Shown one piece after another: positions 25,174-33,982 of a stretch of DNA of 36,952 bases. Source of the DNA: Acidiferrobacter sp. GTDB taxonomy: Bacteria > Pseudomonadota > Gammaproteobacteria > Acidiferrobacterales > Acidiferrobacteraceae. The stretch covers positions 1 to 36,952 of the forward strand of contig DAIDMD010000119.1 in the NCBI GenBank assembly GCA_027449165.1, in the 5' to 3' direction. Position 1 is the stretch's first letter, and each line of letters begins with the position of its first letter. Position numbers and translations under genes: made by a program. The notes beneath the pieces are model-generated. The model saw only the letters and a list, made by a program, of their open reading frames with translations, searched no databases and was not told the origin of the DNA.

Positions 25174-26343
25174 ATGAGCGAACCACAGAACACACCCTCC
25201 TCCGCGGGGGAGGACATCCTAAGCACCCTGAAGGAGCGCGCGGCGGGCCGTCTCAAGATCTACATCGGCTCGGCGGCCGGCGTCGGGAAGACCTATCAGA
25301 TGCTGCTCGAGGCGCAGAGGCTGCGAGGCGAAGGCGTGGACGTCGTCTTGGGTTATATCGAGACGCACGGTCGGGCCGAGACCGCAGCGCTCGTGGGCGA
25401 CCTCGAAATGGTCCCTTTGCGCCGGATCCGCTATCAGGACCGGTTTTTTGACGAGATGAATCTGCCCGCGATCCTCGAGCGCCGCCCGCAGATCGTCGTC
25501 ATCGACGAGCTGGCGCATTCGAACATCCCCGGAACGGAGCACCCAAAGCGCTATCAGGACGTCGAGGACATCCTGAAGGCCGGGATCAACGTCATCTCGG
25601 CCGTCAACATTCAGCACATCGAAAGCCTGAATCCCTATGTCGAGCGGCTGACCGGGGTCAAGGTACGCGAGACCGTGCCGGACCGGGTGCTCGCCATTGC
25701 CAGCGAGATCATCAATATCGACCTTTCCGTCGAGGACCACAGGGAGCGGCTGCGGCGCGGGAAGATCTATCCCGCGGAGAAGGTCGAGAGCGCGCTCCGC
25801 GGGTTTTTCACGCCCGAGAATCTCGCGGCCATGCGCGAGATGGCGCTGCGCGAAGTGGCGAGCAAGGTCGAGTATCAGACCGAGGAACAACGGCTGCTGC
25901 GCGAGGCCGGGCCTTTGCGCCGTCCGGATCGCGTGGTCGTCTGTCTTGGGCCGGATCATGGCGCGAACGTCGCCCTGTTGCGCCGGGGGGCGCGGATCGC
26001 CGGCCGATTGAACGCCGACTGGTTCGCGGTCACTGTGGTGAGGCCTGAGCTCGCGCCTGGCAAGGCCTTAAGTCCGGTCCGCAAGGAGTTTTTGAAGCTC
26101 GAACGCCTAGCCGAGGAGCTCGGGGCGCGATTCGAGGTCCTCGAGGCGCACAGCGTCCTCGACGCCCTCGTGAGCTTCGTCGAGGCGCACGGCATCACGA
26201 TGGCGATCTTCGGCAAAAATCGGCATGTGGGCTGGCGCCTGCGAATGTTCAAGTGGCTGACGCTCGAGTTCCTGAACCACACGGACGGCGTCGACGTGCA
26301 AATCGTCGACACCGCCGAACGGGAAGCGCCGACCCGCAACTAG
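25174..26343 (+). CDS. Truncated KdpD: cytoplasmic KdpD sensor domain plus Usp domain only
   Basis: A 389-residue protein matching only the N-terminal half of KdpD. Residues 25-235 are the KdpD domain with Walker A (GSAAGVGKT, 32-40), GYIETHGRAET, Walker B-like IVVIDELAHSNIPGTEHPKRYQD and NIQHIESLN. Residues about 255-375 are a universal-stress-like domain (RVVVCLGPDHGANVALLRRG, ARFEVLEAHS, IFGKNRHVGWRLRMFKWL). The membrane helices, GAF and histidine-kinase core of E. coli KdpD (894 residues) are absent, and the gene ends in a normal stop, not a frameshift. Such stand-alone halves are known in other bacteria. It probably senses ATP, K+ or c-di-AMP-like signals and passes them to the adjacent kinase. 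The gap after kdpC is 53 bases; the kinase begins 8 bases later. Confidence 0.9.
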   Translation: MSEPQNTPSSAGEDILSTLKERAAGRLKIYIGSAAGVGKTYQMLLEAQRLRGEGVDVVLGYIETHGRAETAALVGDLEMVPLRRIRYQDRFFDEMNLPAILERRPQIVVIDELAHSNIPGTEHPKRYQDVEDILKAGINVISAVNIQHIESLNPYVERLTGVKVRETVPDRVLAIASEIINIDLSVEDHRERLRRGKIYPAEKVESALRGFFTPENLAAMREMALREVASKVEYQTEEQRLLREAGPLRRPDRVVVCLGPDHGANVALLRRGARIAGRLNADWFAVTVVRPELAPGKALSPVRKEFLKLERLAEELGARFEVLEAHSVLDALVSFVEAHGITMAIFGKNRHVGWRLRMFKWLTLEFLNHTDGVDVQIVDTAEREAPTRN

Positions 26344-26351
26344 GAAAAGCC

Positions 26352-28157
26352 ATGCTGCGATCATTAAGTAATCGCCTTATCATAGCCATTTCAGCCGTCG
26401 TTCTGCTTCTGAGCGTGCTGGGCGCCCTGCTGGTCGCGCGCATCAGCAATCTGGGCGGCACGACCGAGGCGATCCTTCGCACCAACGCCCAGTCGGCCGC
26501 CATGATGGGCAAAATGCGCAGCGCCGCGCAGGCTTACGGTCTTGCCGTAAACGGCCGGACCCGCGCGCGCATCGCGACGCGCTTCGCCACCGCCTGGCAG
26601 GGGTTCAAGGACGAGAGCGCGGGGTTGCACGTCGGCCCCGAGCGGGAATGGGTCGAAGCCGCCTGGAAGGCCTATCGGCGCGCGCCCAGCGCGGCGCGCC
26701 TCCAGGCACTTGATGGCGCCCTGCAAGACCTCAAGACCGTGAGCCGGGTGGCCATAAAGGCGCGCGAGCACCGCGCGATCGCCGCCATAAAGAACCTCAC
26801 GATTTTCGCGTCCCTCGGCCTAGGCGCCTCTCTGCTCGTGATCCTGGTGCTGTCGGTGTGGATGGTGCGACTCATCCTGCGGCCCATGCGCCAGCTGGCC
26901 CGCAGTATCCATGACCTGAGCCCTTCCGGCGCCCATCGCGAGCTCGAGCGCTACGGCCTGTCGGAGTTTGACGATCTGACGAGGGAATTCAACGGGCTGC
27001 TGCGCCGCCTCGAGAAGCATGAGCGCGGGAACACCGACAAGCTGGTCTATGAAAACGCCAAGATCGACGCCCTCATCAACTCGATAGACGACGGTCTCGT
27101 CCTCCTCGATAGGCAGGGCAAGATCCTCCACGTGAACTTCATGGCAGGGATGCTGCTCCAGACCGAGCCGGGGGAGCTGCTCGGACGGAACGTGAACGAT
27201 TTGAACATAGCAACGCGCTTTTACATGAATCTGCGCAACGCGCTCGTGTCGTTGCGTCGCGAGGACCAGGATGAGCCCCAGTACAGCCGCAACGAATTCT
27301 CCCTGACGATCCGGGGACGCCTCCATTCGTATATCCTGAAGACCGTTCCGTTCCGCGACAAGGGCCGCAGCGTAATCGGACTAATCGTGGTGTTGCAGGA
27401 CGTGACCGAGTTGCGGCACGCGGAACATCAGAGGACGCAGCTTTTGGCGACGCTGTCGCACGAGCTGAAGACCCCCCTTACAAGCTTGAGCCTCAGTATC
27501 GGAACCCTCTACGAGACGGCACAGCAAGAGAACTACCCCCACCAGGTCCGCCAGCTTTTGGAGGTCGGCAAGGAGGAGGTCGGCCGATTGACGATGCTGG
27601 TGGAAGATCTGTTGGACGTCTCGCGTCCTGACGCCATCCGCACCAGCATCGAATTAAAGCCCCTGGAGTTGTGTGAGTTCCTGCGGCGCCAGGCCCACTC
27701 CTTCCATCTGCAGGCGGACCTCCAGGACGTGGACCTGGTCGTCAAATGCCGTCCGGAGGTGGCCGTCAACGCCGACCCCGTAAAGCTCGGCTGGGTGTTC
27801 AATAATCTGCTGTCGAACGCGCTGCGCCACACCCCCGTGCACGGGCAGATCACCATATCGGCCGCGACGCCGACCGAGGAGGAGGTTGTGGTGGAGGTTG
27901 CCGACACCGGGCGCGGCATTCCCGCCGAAGAGTTGCCGCGTATATTCGAGTGGTTCACTCAAGGTGCCGCCGACCGGCAGGGGTCAGCCGGCATGGGGCT
28001 CGCGATCGTTCGCGAGATGGTGGAGGCGCACGGCGGGCGCATCACCGTCACGTCCAAGGTGAACGAGGGCACGCAGTTTCGCATCACGCTTCCGCGGCAT
28101 ATGACCGCGGCGGACCTGCCGCTCCAGCCGATCGTGCCGCTGCCGACGCGTCCTTGA
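26352..28157 (+). CDS. Membrane histidine kinase (HAMP-PAS-HisKA-HATPase)
   Basis: A 601-residue sensor kinase. Helix 1 (LIIAISAVVLLLSVLGALLV) and helix 2 (about residues 153-180, IFASLGLGASLLVILVLSVWMV) flank a roughly 120-residue helical periplasmic region. HAMP follows (RPMRQLARSIHDL), then a PAS domain (about 235-350, LINSIDDGLVLLDRQGKILH), the H-box LLATLSHELKTPLTSL, N-box FNNLLSNALRHTP and G boxes DTGRGIP and GMGLAIV. All catalytic motifs are intact. The layout resembles KinB-like or NtrB/NtrY-like kinases rather than KdpD. The ATG at 26352 follows the KdpD-half gene by 8 bases, and the receiver gene starts 4 bases after its stop. Together these imply one pathway, with this kinase supplying the output missing from the truncated KdpD. 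Confidence 0.93.
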   Translation: MLRSLSNRLIIAISAVVLLLSVLGALLVARISNLGGTTEAILRTNAQSAAMMGKMRSAAQAYGLAVNGRTRARIATRFATAWQGFKDESAGLHVGPEREWVEAAWKAYRRAPSAARLQALDGALQDLKTVSRVAIKAREHRAIAAIKNLTIFASLGLGASLLVILVLSVWMVRLILRPMRQLARSIHDLSPSGAHRELERYGLSEFDDLTREFNGLLRRLEKHERGNTDKLVYENAKIDALINSIDDGLVLLDRQGKILHVNFMAGMLLQTEPGELLGRNVNDLNIATRFYMNLRNALVSLRREDQDEPQYSRNEFSLTIRGRLHSYILKTVPFRDKGRSVIGLIVVLQDVTELRHAEHQRTQLLATLSHELKTPLTSLSLSIGTLYETAQQENYPHQVRQLLEVGKEEVGRLTMLVEDLLDVSRPDAIRTSIELKPLELCEFLRRQAHSFHLQADLQDVDLVVKCRPEVAVNADPVKLGWVFNNLLSNALRHTPVHGQITISAATPTEEEVVVEVADTGRGIPAEELPRIFEWFTQGAADRQGSAGMGLAIVREMVEAHGGRITVTSKVNEGTQFRITLPRHMTAADLPLQPIVPLPTRP

Positions 28158-28161
28158 TCCC

Positions 28162-29335
28162 ATGCCCGCGGTACTCATTGTCGACGACGATCGCAAAATC
28201 CGGCTGACGCTCAGCATATTCCTCGAGCGGCGCGGATATCGCGTGCGGGACGTGGCATCCGTCAAGGCCGCCCTGACGGCCCTGAGGGAGTTTCGCGCGG
28301 ACATCGTTCTGTCGGACCTGAAGATGGAGGGCGAGGGCGGCATCGAGCTTCTGGCCGCCGTCAAGACCGAGCACCCGGCGCTGCCGGTCATCATCATGAC
28401 CGCCTTCGCGACCGTGGAGAAGGCGGTGGGGGCCATAAAGCTCGGGGCCGCCGACTTCATCGTAAAGCCGTTCGCGCCCGCCGAGATCGAGCAGGTATTG
28501 AGCCGCAATATCCATATTCAGGGTCTCGAGGCGGACAGCCGGAACCTGCGCGCGGCACTGGGCAGGGAGGACCTGCTGACCCGATCAGAGGCCCTGCAGG
28601 GGACATTATCCCTGGCCGAGCGCTCCGCGCGAAGCGAGGCGACCGTGCTGGTTGTTGGGCGAGAGCGGCATGGGCAAGAGCATGATCGCCCGGCGTATCC
28701 ACGCGGCAAGCGCACGCCACCAGGGGCCCTTCGTCGAGGTGAACTGCGCGAGTTTTTCGCCGACGCTTCTTGAAAGCGAACTCTTCGGCCACTGTAAGGG
28801 GGCCTTCACGGGGGCGGTCAAGGACAAGGTGGGGCGGCTCGAGTCGACACACGGCGGGACGCTGTTTTTGGACGAAGTCAGCGAATTGTCGGCCGAAGGA
28901 CAGGCCAGGCTCCTGCGGTTCTTGCAGGGTAAGGTGGTCGAGCGGGTGGGGGAGCTGAAGACCCGCGCCGTCGACACCCGCATCATCGCGGCCACTAACA
29001 GGGACCTGCGTCATTCGGTTGCCGGAGAGGGGTTTCGGGAAGACCTTTACTACCGGCTTAACGTGGCGGAGATCCTTATGCCGCCGTTACGGTCGCGTCC
29101 GGAGGGCATTCCGTTTCTAGCGGAACGCTTCCTGGCGCAGGCGGCGGCCCAAAACGGGCTTTCGCCGATTCCGGTCATGGAGGACGAGGTAAGGTCGCGG
29201 ATTGTCCGGTACAGTTGGCCCGGAAACGTTCGGGAACTTCAGAACGTCATAGAAAGATGTGTTATTTTGGCGGGCTGTGGACGCATAACCGCGGAGCATC
29301 TTCCCGAGCGCTTGTCGGCGGACTTCGTGCCCTGA
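28162..29335 (+). pseudogene. NtrC-like receiver-AAA+ sigma-54 activator, frameshifted, without DNA-binding domain
   Basis: Two frames together make one protein. The first (from ATG 28162) has a receiver: VLIVDDDRKIR, phospho-Asp in IVLSDLKMEG, TAFATVEKAV and IVKPFAP. It runs into nonsense after [10 protein letters not shown]. The second frame, from about 28652, continues as [20 protein letters not shown] (Walker A), then [17 protein letters not shown] (intact GAFTGA sigma-54 contact loop), [12 protein letters not shown] (Walker B), ATNRDL (sensor I), [11 protein letters not shown] (arginine fingers) and [17 protein letters not shown]. One extra base at or near 28651 restores [13 protein letters not shown], so this is a +1 shift. 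The protein ends at [11 protein letters not shown], with none of the roughly 60 residues of a Fis-type helix-turn-helix in any frame. It may be a sequencing error, a decaying gene or programmed shifting. Fused length would be about 390 residues. Confidence 0.85.
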
Positions 29336-29405
29336 CCGGGAGCGTGCGGCAGGCGGGCAGTCTTGTTATCGTGGGGGCCTCCAAACGATACGGCCATCGG
29401 CGACC

Positions 29406-29936
29406 ATGAGGGTGGAGTACGGTGATTCTTGCGAGCACGAGCGACTCTTTTTCGCCCTATGGCCCGACGATGGGGTGCGGGCGCAGCTGGCCGTCTGGGC
29501 GAGCGGGGGCGGCGGGAGACCGGTTCCGGCCGATGGTTACCACATGACGCTGGCATTCGCGGGTGACGTCGGGGCGGGTACCCGCCGGGCGCTCGAGGCG
29601 GGGGCTGCGCGGGTGTCGGAAGAGGCGTTCGTGTGCGTCTTGGACGCCGCGATGGGGTTCGGGACGGGCGACATCGAGGCCCTCACGCCCTCGCGCCCGC
29701 CGCCGGCGCTGTTGCGCCTCGCGGGGCGTTTGCAGCGGCTCGTGGACGATGCCACCGGCGCCACCGGGCAGCGTCCCTATCGCCCCCATGTCACACTTGC
29801 GCGCGGTACGCCCCGTCCGCACGCGGGGGCCCGGGGCGCGCCAGTGGTGTGGGCGGTTCGGGACTACGTCCTGTGCCGCTCGCGACGGGACAGGCCCGGG
29901 TTCTACGATATCGTGGCGCGGTGGCCGCTGGCATGA
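29406..29936 (+). CDS. thpR: RNA 2',3'-cyclic phosphodiesterase
   Basis: A 176-residue 2H phosphoesterase. The two catalytic H-x-T/S-x motifs are YHMTLAF (about residue 46) and YRPHVTLAR (about residue 125), and the N-terminus has the usual RLFFALWPDD. ThpR (formerly LigT) hydrolyses 2',3'-cyclic phosphates at RNA ends and can ligate tRNA halves in vitro. The stop overlaps the start of marC (ATGA at 29933-29936), showing translational coupling. The gene follows the sigma-54 activator by 70 bases on the same strand and may share its transcript. ATG 29406 is the first plausible start. Confidence 0.92.
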   Translation: MRVEYGDSCEHERLFFALWPDDGVRAQLAVWASGGGGRPVPADGYHMTLAFAGDVGAGTRRALEAGAARVSEEAFVCVLDAAMGFGTGDIEALTPSRPPPALLRLAGRLQRLVDDATGATGQRPYRPHVTLARGTPRPHAGARGAPVVWAVRDYVLCRSRRDRPGFYDIVARWPLA

Positions 29937-30559
29937 AGGCCTATGACGTTTTCATCACGTTTCTGGTCGTCATCGACCCGATCGGTCTCGTGCCACTCTT
30001 TGGCGCGCTGACCGTCGGCGCGAGCGAGGAGTACCGGCGGCGGATGGCCATGAAGGGCGTCCTGATCGCGGCCCTGGTCCTGCTGTTTTTCGCCGTCGGC
30101 GGATTTGCCGTATTGCGTGTGCTGGGCATAGGCCTCGCGGCCTTCCGTATCGCGGGGGGCATCCTCCTGTTTCTGCTCGCGATCGACATGGTGTTTGCCC
30201 GCCATTCCGGCCTGCGATCGACGACCAGGCGGGAAACCGAAGAGGCTCGCGGCCGTAACGATATCTCGGTGTTCCCGCTCGCGATCCCGCTGCTGGCCGG
30301 CCCCGGGGCCTTGACGAGCCTCCTGCTCATGCTCTCGGCCGCGCATGGCAGCCTTGCCGCGATCGGGGCGCTCCTTGGTATACTGGCACTGGTGTTGGCC
30401 ATCACGCTGGTGGTGCTTTTGTTCTCGGTGCGGATATTGGCGTTCATGGGCGAGACCGGGGCCAATGTGGTTACTCGTTTGCTCGGCGTGCTGTTGACGG
30501 CACTCGCGGTTCAGTATGTCCTGACCGGCATTCGCATGGGGCTCCTGCATAGCCCCTGA
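29933..30559 (+). CDS. MarC family integral membrane protein
   Basis: A 208-residue protein with six hydrophobic helices. The N-terminal motif FITFLVVIDPIGLVPLFGAL, the central FPLAIPLLAGPGALTSLLLM and the C-terminal RLLGVLLTALAVQYVLTGI are the MarC/NAAT signature. A role in multiple antibiotic resistance was once proposed for MarC but not upheld; some relatives transport amino acids. The function here is unknown. The open frame begins upstream at 29633, but the real start is ATG 29933, overlapping the thpR stop. The next gene begins 11 bases after its stop. Confidence 0.92.
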   Translation: MKAYDVFITFLVVIDPIGLVPLFGALTVGASEEYRRRMAMKGVLIAALVLLFFAVGGFAVLRVLGIGLAAFRIAGGILLFLLAIDMVFARHSGLRSTTRRETEEARGRNDISVFPLAIPLLAGPGALTSLLLMLSAAHGSLAAIGALLGILALVLAITLVVLLFSVRILAFMGETGANVVTRLLGVLLTALAVQYVLTGIRMGLLHSP

Positions 30560-30570
30560 GGGAGGAGGTT

Positions 30571-30939
30571 TTGGTGGATGTCCGGCCATTCGACGAGAAT
30601 CGCGAGCGCGAATTGGTCGTGGTCGCCTACGCCCTGTATGTCGTGGGCTTTTTTGGTATGTTGGCCCCGAGCGTCCTGGCCCTGGGCCTCAATTACTGGC
30701 GGCGCGATCGGAGCGGGAGCTGCTACGGCAGCCACCATCGGTGGATGATACGGACCGTCTGGTGGGGGCTTCTCTGGATGAGCGCCGGGCTGTTCCTGTT
30801 TTTTGCGCTGCTTGGCTATGTCGTGCTGGTCGTCGTGAGCGTGTGGTGGGTGTACCGTGTCATCCGCGGGGCCCTGGCCCTGGCCGATGAACAGCCCATG
30901 CCGCTCAGCGCGCTGCAGATCACGGGCCGTTCCGTCTAG
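30571..30939 (+). CDS. Small membrane protein, DUF4870-like
   Basis: A 122-residue protein with three helices (ELVVVAYALYVVGFFGMLAP, MIRTVWWGLLWMSAGLFLFF, YVVLVVVSVWWVYRVIRGAL). The conserved loop after helix 1 (LNYWRRDRSGSCYGSHHRWMIRT) matches the DUF4870-type pattern of a charged loop followed by R-W-x-I-R-T-x-W-W-G-L-L-W. No activity is known. The start is TTG 30571 or GTG 30574, both directly after GGAGGAGG. It lies 11 bases after marC and is the last gene of the long plus-strand run. Confidence 0.8.
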   Translation: MVDVRPFDENRERELVVVAYALYVVGFFGMLAPSVLALGLNYWRRDRSGSCYGSHHRWMIRTVWWGLLWMSAGLFLFFALLGYVVLVVVSVWWVYRVIRGALALADEQPMPLSALQITGRSV

Positions 30940-31032
30940 GCTCGACCGCGGCGGCGGGGCCGGCCCCTAAGGGGGGTGGCCGCCCGTGCCGGTTTTCTTG
31001 TCATGCCTGGGGGAAATCCGTAAACTCCGTGG

Positions 31033-33855
31033 GTGTTTGGCGTCTGGCGGCCCCGCCGGCGGGGCGCGGGCCGCATGCCTCGAGCGGATGCGCAGCCGGA
31101 CAGGAAGAACCCGAGCGAGCCTGTCTCTCAAGCGACCTTGAACATTCCCATATTCCCAGAAATCACTTGGTCTGCGTCCCTGAGCACGGGCATGGATGCG
31201 CTCGACGACCACCATAGGCGGCTCTTCTCGCTCTTCAATGCCTTGACCAGGGCGGCATCCCGTGGGGTTTCGGGCGACGATTTGCTGCGGGTTCTCGGCA
31301 GCCTCGAGGACTGCGCCCGAAGCCAGTTTCCGCAAGAGGCGGAACTGATGCGCGGCTGGTCCATCGACCCGGGCCACCGCGCCATGCATGACGCCGCCCA
31401 TGAGGGTTTTGTGGCATTTCTCGGGCGGGCCCGTGTCCTGGCCGCAAGCGACCCCGGGGATACGGCGATAGACATCCTGTTTTTTCTGGGGCAATGGTTG
31501 TTGCACCATAGCCTCGGCGTCGACCGGCACATGGCAAGGCGGGTCCGCGCGGTGCAGGCCGGGTGCGAGGCCGACGGGGACGCCGCGGCGCAAAAGACCC
31601 ACGACGCGTTGGTCGGGATGGTCACGCAGTTGGCGGATGCGCTCGGAGAGCGGACCTATGACCTTGCGCGCCAGCGCCGGCGTCTCACCGATCTTCAAAA
31701 CCTCTATCGGGCGCTCGTCGTCTCCGCGGACGTCCTCATCCACGGCGACCGGGAACACGATATGCTGCAGAGTCTCTGCGATCAGCTCTCGCGCACCGTG
31801 TTCCACACGGCGTGGATAGGGCGGCCCGGCGCCGACGGAGTCTTCGACGTGCTGGCGATCTCCGGATCGGGGGCCGCGCAGGTCCGGGAGGCGCGGCCGC
31901 GGCTGACGCGTGGGCGGACTGCCTCGCTCGTGGTCCAAGCATGGCGCAGTGGCGCGCCGGTCGCATGCAACGACACGCTTGCCGAAGGGAGTCTCGCGCC
32001 GTGGCACGCGACGTTCGCCAAGAACGGGTGGCGTAGCCTCATCGCCCTCCCGGTTATGCGCGCGGCCGAGATCTGGGCGGTACTGGCATTGGCGGCGCCG
32101 CGCCGCGACACCTTCGATGAACAGACCATAGACTTATGTCATCACATCGTCTCCTTGCTGAGCTACGGCCTGGATGAACTCGACGTGAAGAGGCGCATCC
32201 AGATCATGCAGGCCGAGGAGTCGCGGTCGGCGCGCACCGATCCCTTGACGGGCCTCCCTAACCGCCGCGCCTTCAACGAGAGGATGGAAAAGGCCGTGGT
32301 CGAGGCCTGCGATAAGGGACGCAGGCTTGCGGTCGTGATGATCGATCTGGACGGCTTCAAGCTCATCAACGACGCCTATGGGCACGAGGCCGGGGATAGC
32401 GTTCTGAGGATCCTGGCGGAGCGCCTGCGCAAAGGCCTGCGGCATGTCGATTTCGTGGCGCGCTGGGGCGGAGACGAATTCGTCGTGCTTCTCGACGACT
32501 GCGGTTGCGCCGATGATGTGGCCGTGGTCCTGGAGAAGCTCGGCGCCATCGTCCGCGAGCCTGTGGAGGTCTCCGGGATGCCGCCAACCCGCCTCGACCT
32601 GAGCGCCGGAGCCTGCATCGAATCCTTGGAGGAGATCAGGAATCCGGATATGCTCGTCCGCCGCGCTGACCGCGCCCTGTACGAGAGCAAGGAACGCCGC
32701 GACGACCGCCTCCGATTTTGGGTCTATTACGGGGAACCCGTGCCCAGGCGCCTCAATCGGGCGCAGATGCTCGTACGCCAGGACGCCTTCGACATCCTGT
32801 ACCAGCCGATCTTCGATCGTCGTCTGGGGGCGGTGGCGCGCGTAGAGGCGCTCCCGCACCTTCGCAGCGGCGATGGCGGCGGGCTTGCGCCCGGGGAATT
32901 CCTGAGGGACCTGAATGCTGACGATCTCGGCCATTTGACGCAGCGGGTCCTCTGCCGGTGCCTGGCGGACATGGGGCGCCTTGAGGCATCGGGTCTGTCG
33001 GTTGCCATGTCCGTCAATGTGGACGCGGCGACCATCGACGGCCGGCTGGCGGCATTTTTCCGCGAGACCTGGGCCGACCGGCCGTCATGCGCAGCCCGCC
33101 TGACCCTGGAGATTCAGCGCGGCGGCGATCTGCTGGAGCGCCGCGACATCCTCGACATATTGCGCGATTTTCGGGCCGCGGGCGCACGGCTGGCCTTAGA
33201 CGACGTAGGCAGCCTCTATTCGTCGCTGCTGTGTCTGAAGGATCTTCCGATCGACGAGATCAAGCTGGATCAGGGGTTTGTCCGGACCCTGGAGGAGCAG
33301 CCGGAGGGGATCGCGTTCACCGGCGCCATGTGCGATCTGGCCCGCAGCCTGGGTGTCGACATCGTGGCCGAGGGCGTGGAGACCGAAGATATCCGGGATG
33401 CCGTTTCGGTCCTGGATGTGCCGCTCCTGCAGGGTTACGCCCTGGCGATGCCCATGGCGTTTGCGAAACTCGCGGGTTTTTTGGACCGCCCCCGGAGACC
33501 CGAAGGTCTGCGTCCGGCGAGCCTCCTCGGCGTCTATGCGCGCCATATGGAATACGATCAAGGAATGCGGCGTTATGCCCAAGCGGGGCGGTTTTTGATC
33601 GCGCCCCCCGAGGTCTTGAGGCCCGATGCGTGCCCTGTGGAGGCGGACCTGGATCGTCTGGGCTTCGGGCCGCGCCACGACCTTCGGATCCTGCACGCGC
33701 GTTATCATGAGGTTCTGCGGCGGGCCGTGCAAGGCCCCGCGGGGGCGGCCGCCGATGCCGGCTGGCGGCACGTCGAGGAGGCGCATCGGGCATTTCTGGC
33801 GATGATCGCGGATGTCTATGGGGCGGGCCGCGCGGCCGCCACGATACCGGCATAG
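31033..33855 (+). CDS. Hemerythrin-GAF-GGDEF-EAL cyclic-di-GMP protein
   Basis: A 940-residue soluble protein. Residues 44-170 are a bacteriohemerythrin domain (ITWSASLSTGMDALDDHHRRLF, AMHDAAHEGF, WLLHHSLGVD): ligand positions H61, E102, H119, H123, H159 and D164 are present, but the histidine of the usual HFxxEE motif is glutamine (Q98). A GAF domain follows (about 215-375), then GGDEF (intact, 479-483) and EAL (E605-A-L; SVNVD, LALDDVG, IKLDQ, VAEGVE and LQGY present, though the second acid of the E-x-T-E pair is arginine in LEIQRG). The last 120 residues carry an extra helical domain with DACPVEADL and RILHARYHEVL, like terminal domains of some EAL proteins. O2 or redox control of c-di-GMP is inferred. 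Start: GTG 31033, or ATG 31075. Confidence 0.9.
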   Translation: MFGVWRPRRRGAGRMPRADAQPDRKNPSEPVSQATLNIPIFPEITWSASLSTGMDALDDHHRRLFSLFNALTRAASRGVSGDDLLRVLGSLEDCARSQFPQEAELMRGWSIDPGHRAMHDAAHEGFVAFLGRARVLAASDPGDTAIDILFFLGQWLLHHSLGVDRHMARRVRAVQAGCEADGDAAAQKTHDALVGMVTQLADALGERTYDLARQRRRLTDLQNLYRALVVSADVLIHGDREHDMLQSLCDQLSRTVFHTAWIGRPGADGVFDVLAISGSGAAQVREARPRLTRGRTASLVVQAWRSGAPVACNDTLAEGSLAPWHATFAKNGWRSLIALPVMRAAEIWAVLALAAPRRDTFDEQTIDLCHHIVSLLSYGLDELDVKRRIQIMQAEESRSARTDPLTGLPNRRAFNERMEKAVVEACDKGRRLAVVMIDLDGFKLINDAYGHEAGDSVLRILAERLRKGLRHVDFVARWGGDEFVVLLDDCGCADDVAVVLEKLGAIVREPVEVSGMPPTRLDLSAGACIESLEEIRNPDMLVRRADRALYESKERRDDRLRFWVYYGEPVPRRLNRAQMLVRQDAFDILYQPIFDRRLGAVARVEALPHLRSGDGGGLAPGEFLRDLNADDLGHLTQRVLCRCLADMGRLEASGLSVAMSVNVDAATIDGRLAAFFRETWADRPSCAARLTLEIQRGGDLLERRDILDILRDFRAAGARLALDDVGSLYSSLLCLKDLPIDEIKLDQGFVRTLEEQPEGIAFTGAMCDLARSLGVDIVAEGVETEDIRDAVSVLDVPLLQGYALAMPMAFAKLAGFLDRPRRPEGLRPASLLGVYARHMEYDQGMRRYAQAGRFLIAPPEVLRPDACPVEADLDRLGFGPRHDLRILHARYHEVLRRAVQGPAGAAADAGWRHVEEAHRAFLAMIADVYGAGRAAATIPA

Positions 33856-33920
33856 GGGCGCTGTAACCGGGCGGCGGTCCCGCGAGGCGGGCCGGCCTTC
33901 GGGATCGGCAGAGGTTCGGC

Positions 33921-33964
33921 AAAAAGAAAGAGCCAAGAAAGAAGGACCGCTCGCGCGGTCCTTC
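33921..33964 (-). terminator. Intrinsic terminator of the sox operon
   Basis: A perfect 10-bp stem, GAAGGACCGC with GCGGTCCTTC (33941-33964) around a 4-base loop, is followed on the minus strand by a T-rich run (complement of 33921-33940). It lies about 20 bases past the soxB stop. The converging gene ends at 33855, on the side without T's for its strand. Confidence 0.85.
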
Positions 33965-33982
33965 CGGGGTTGGGACGCCCTT

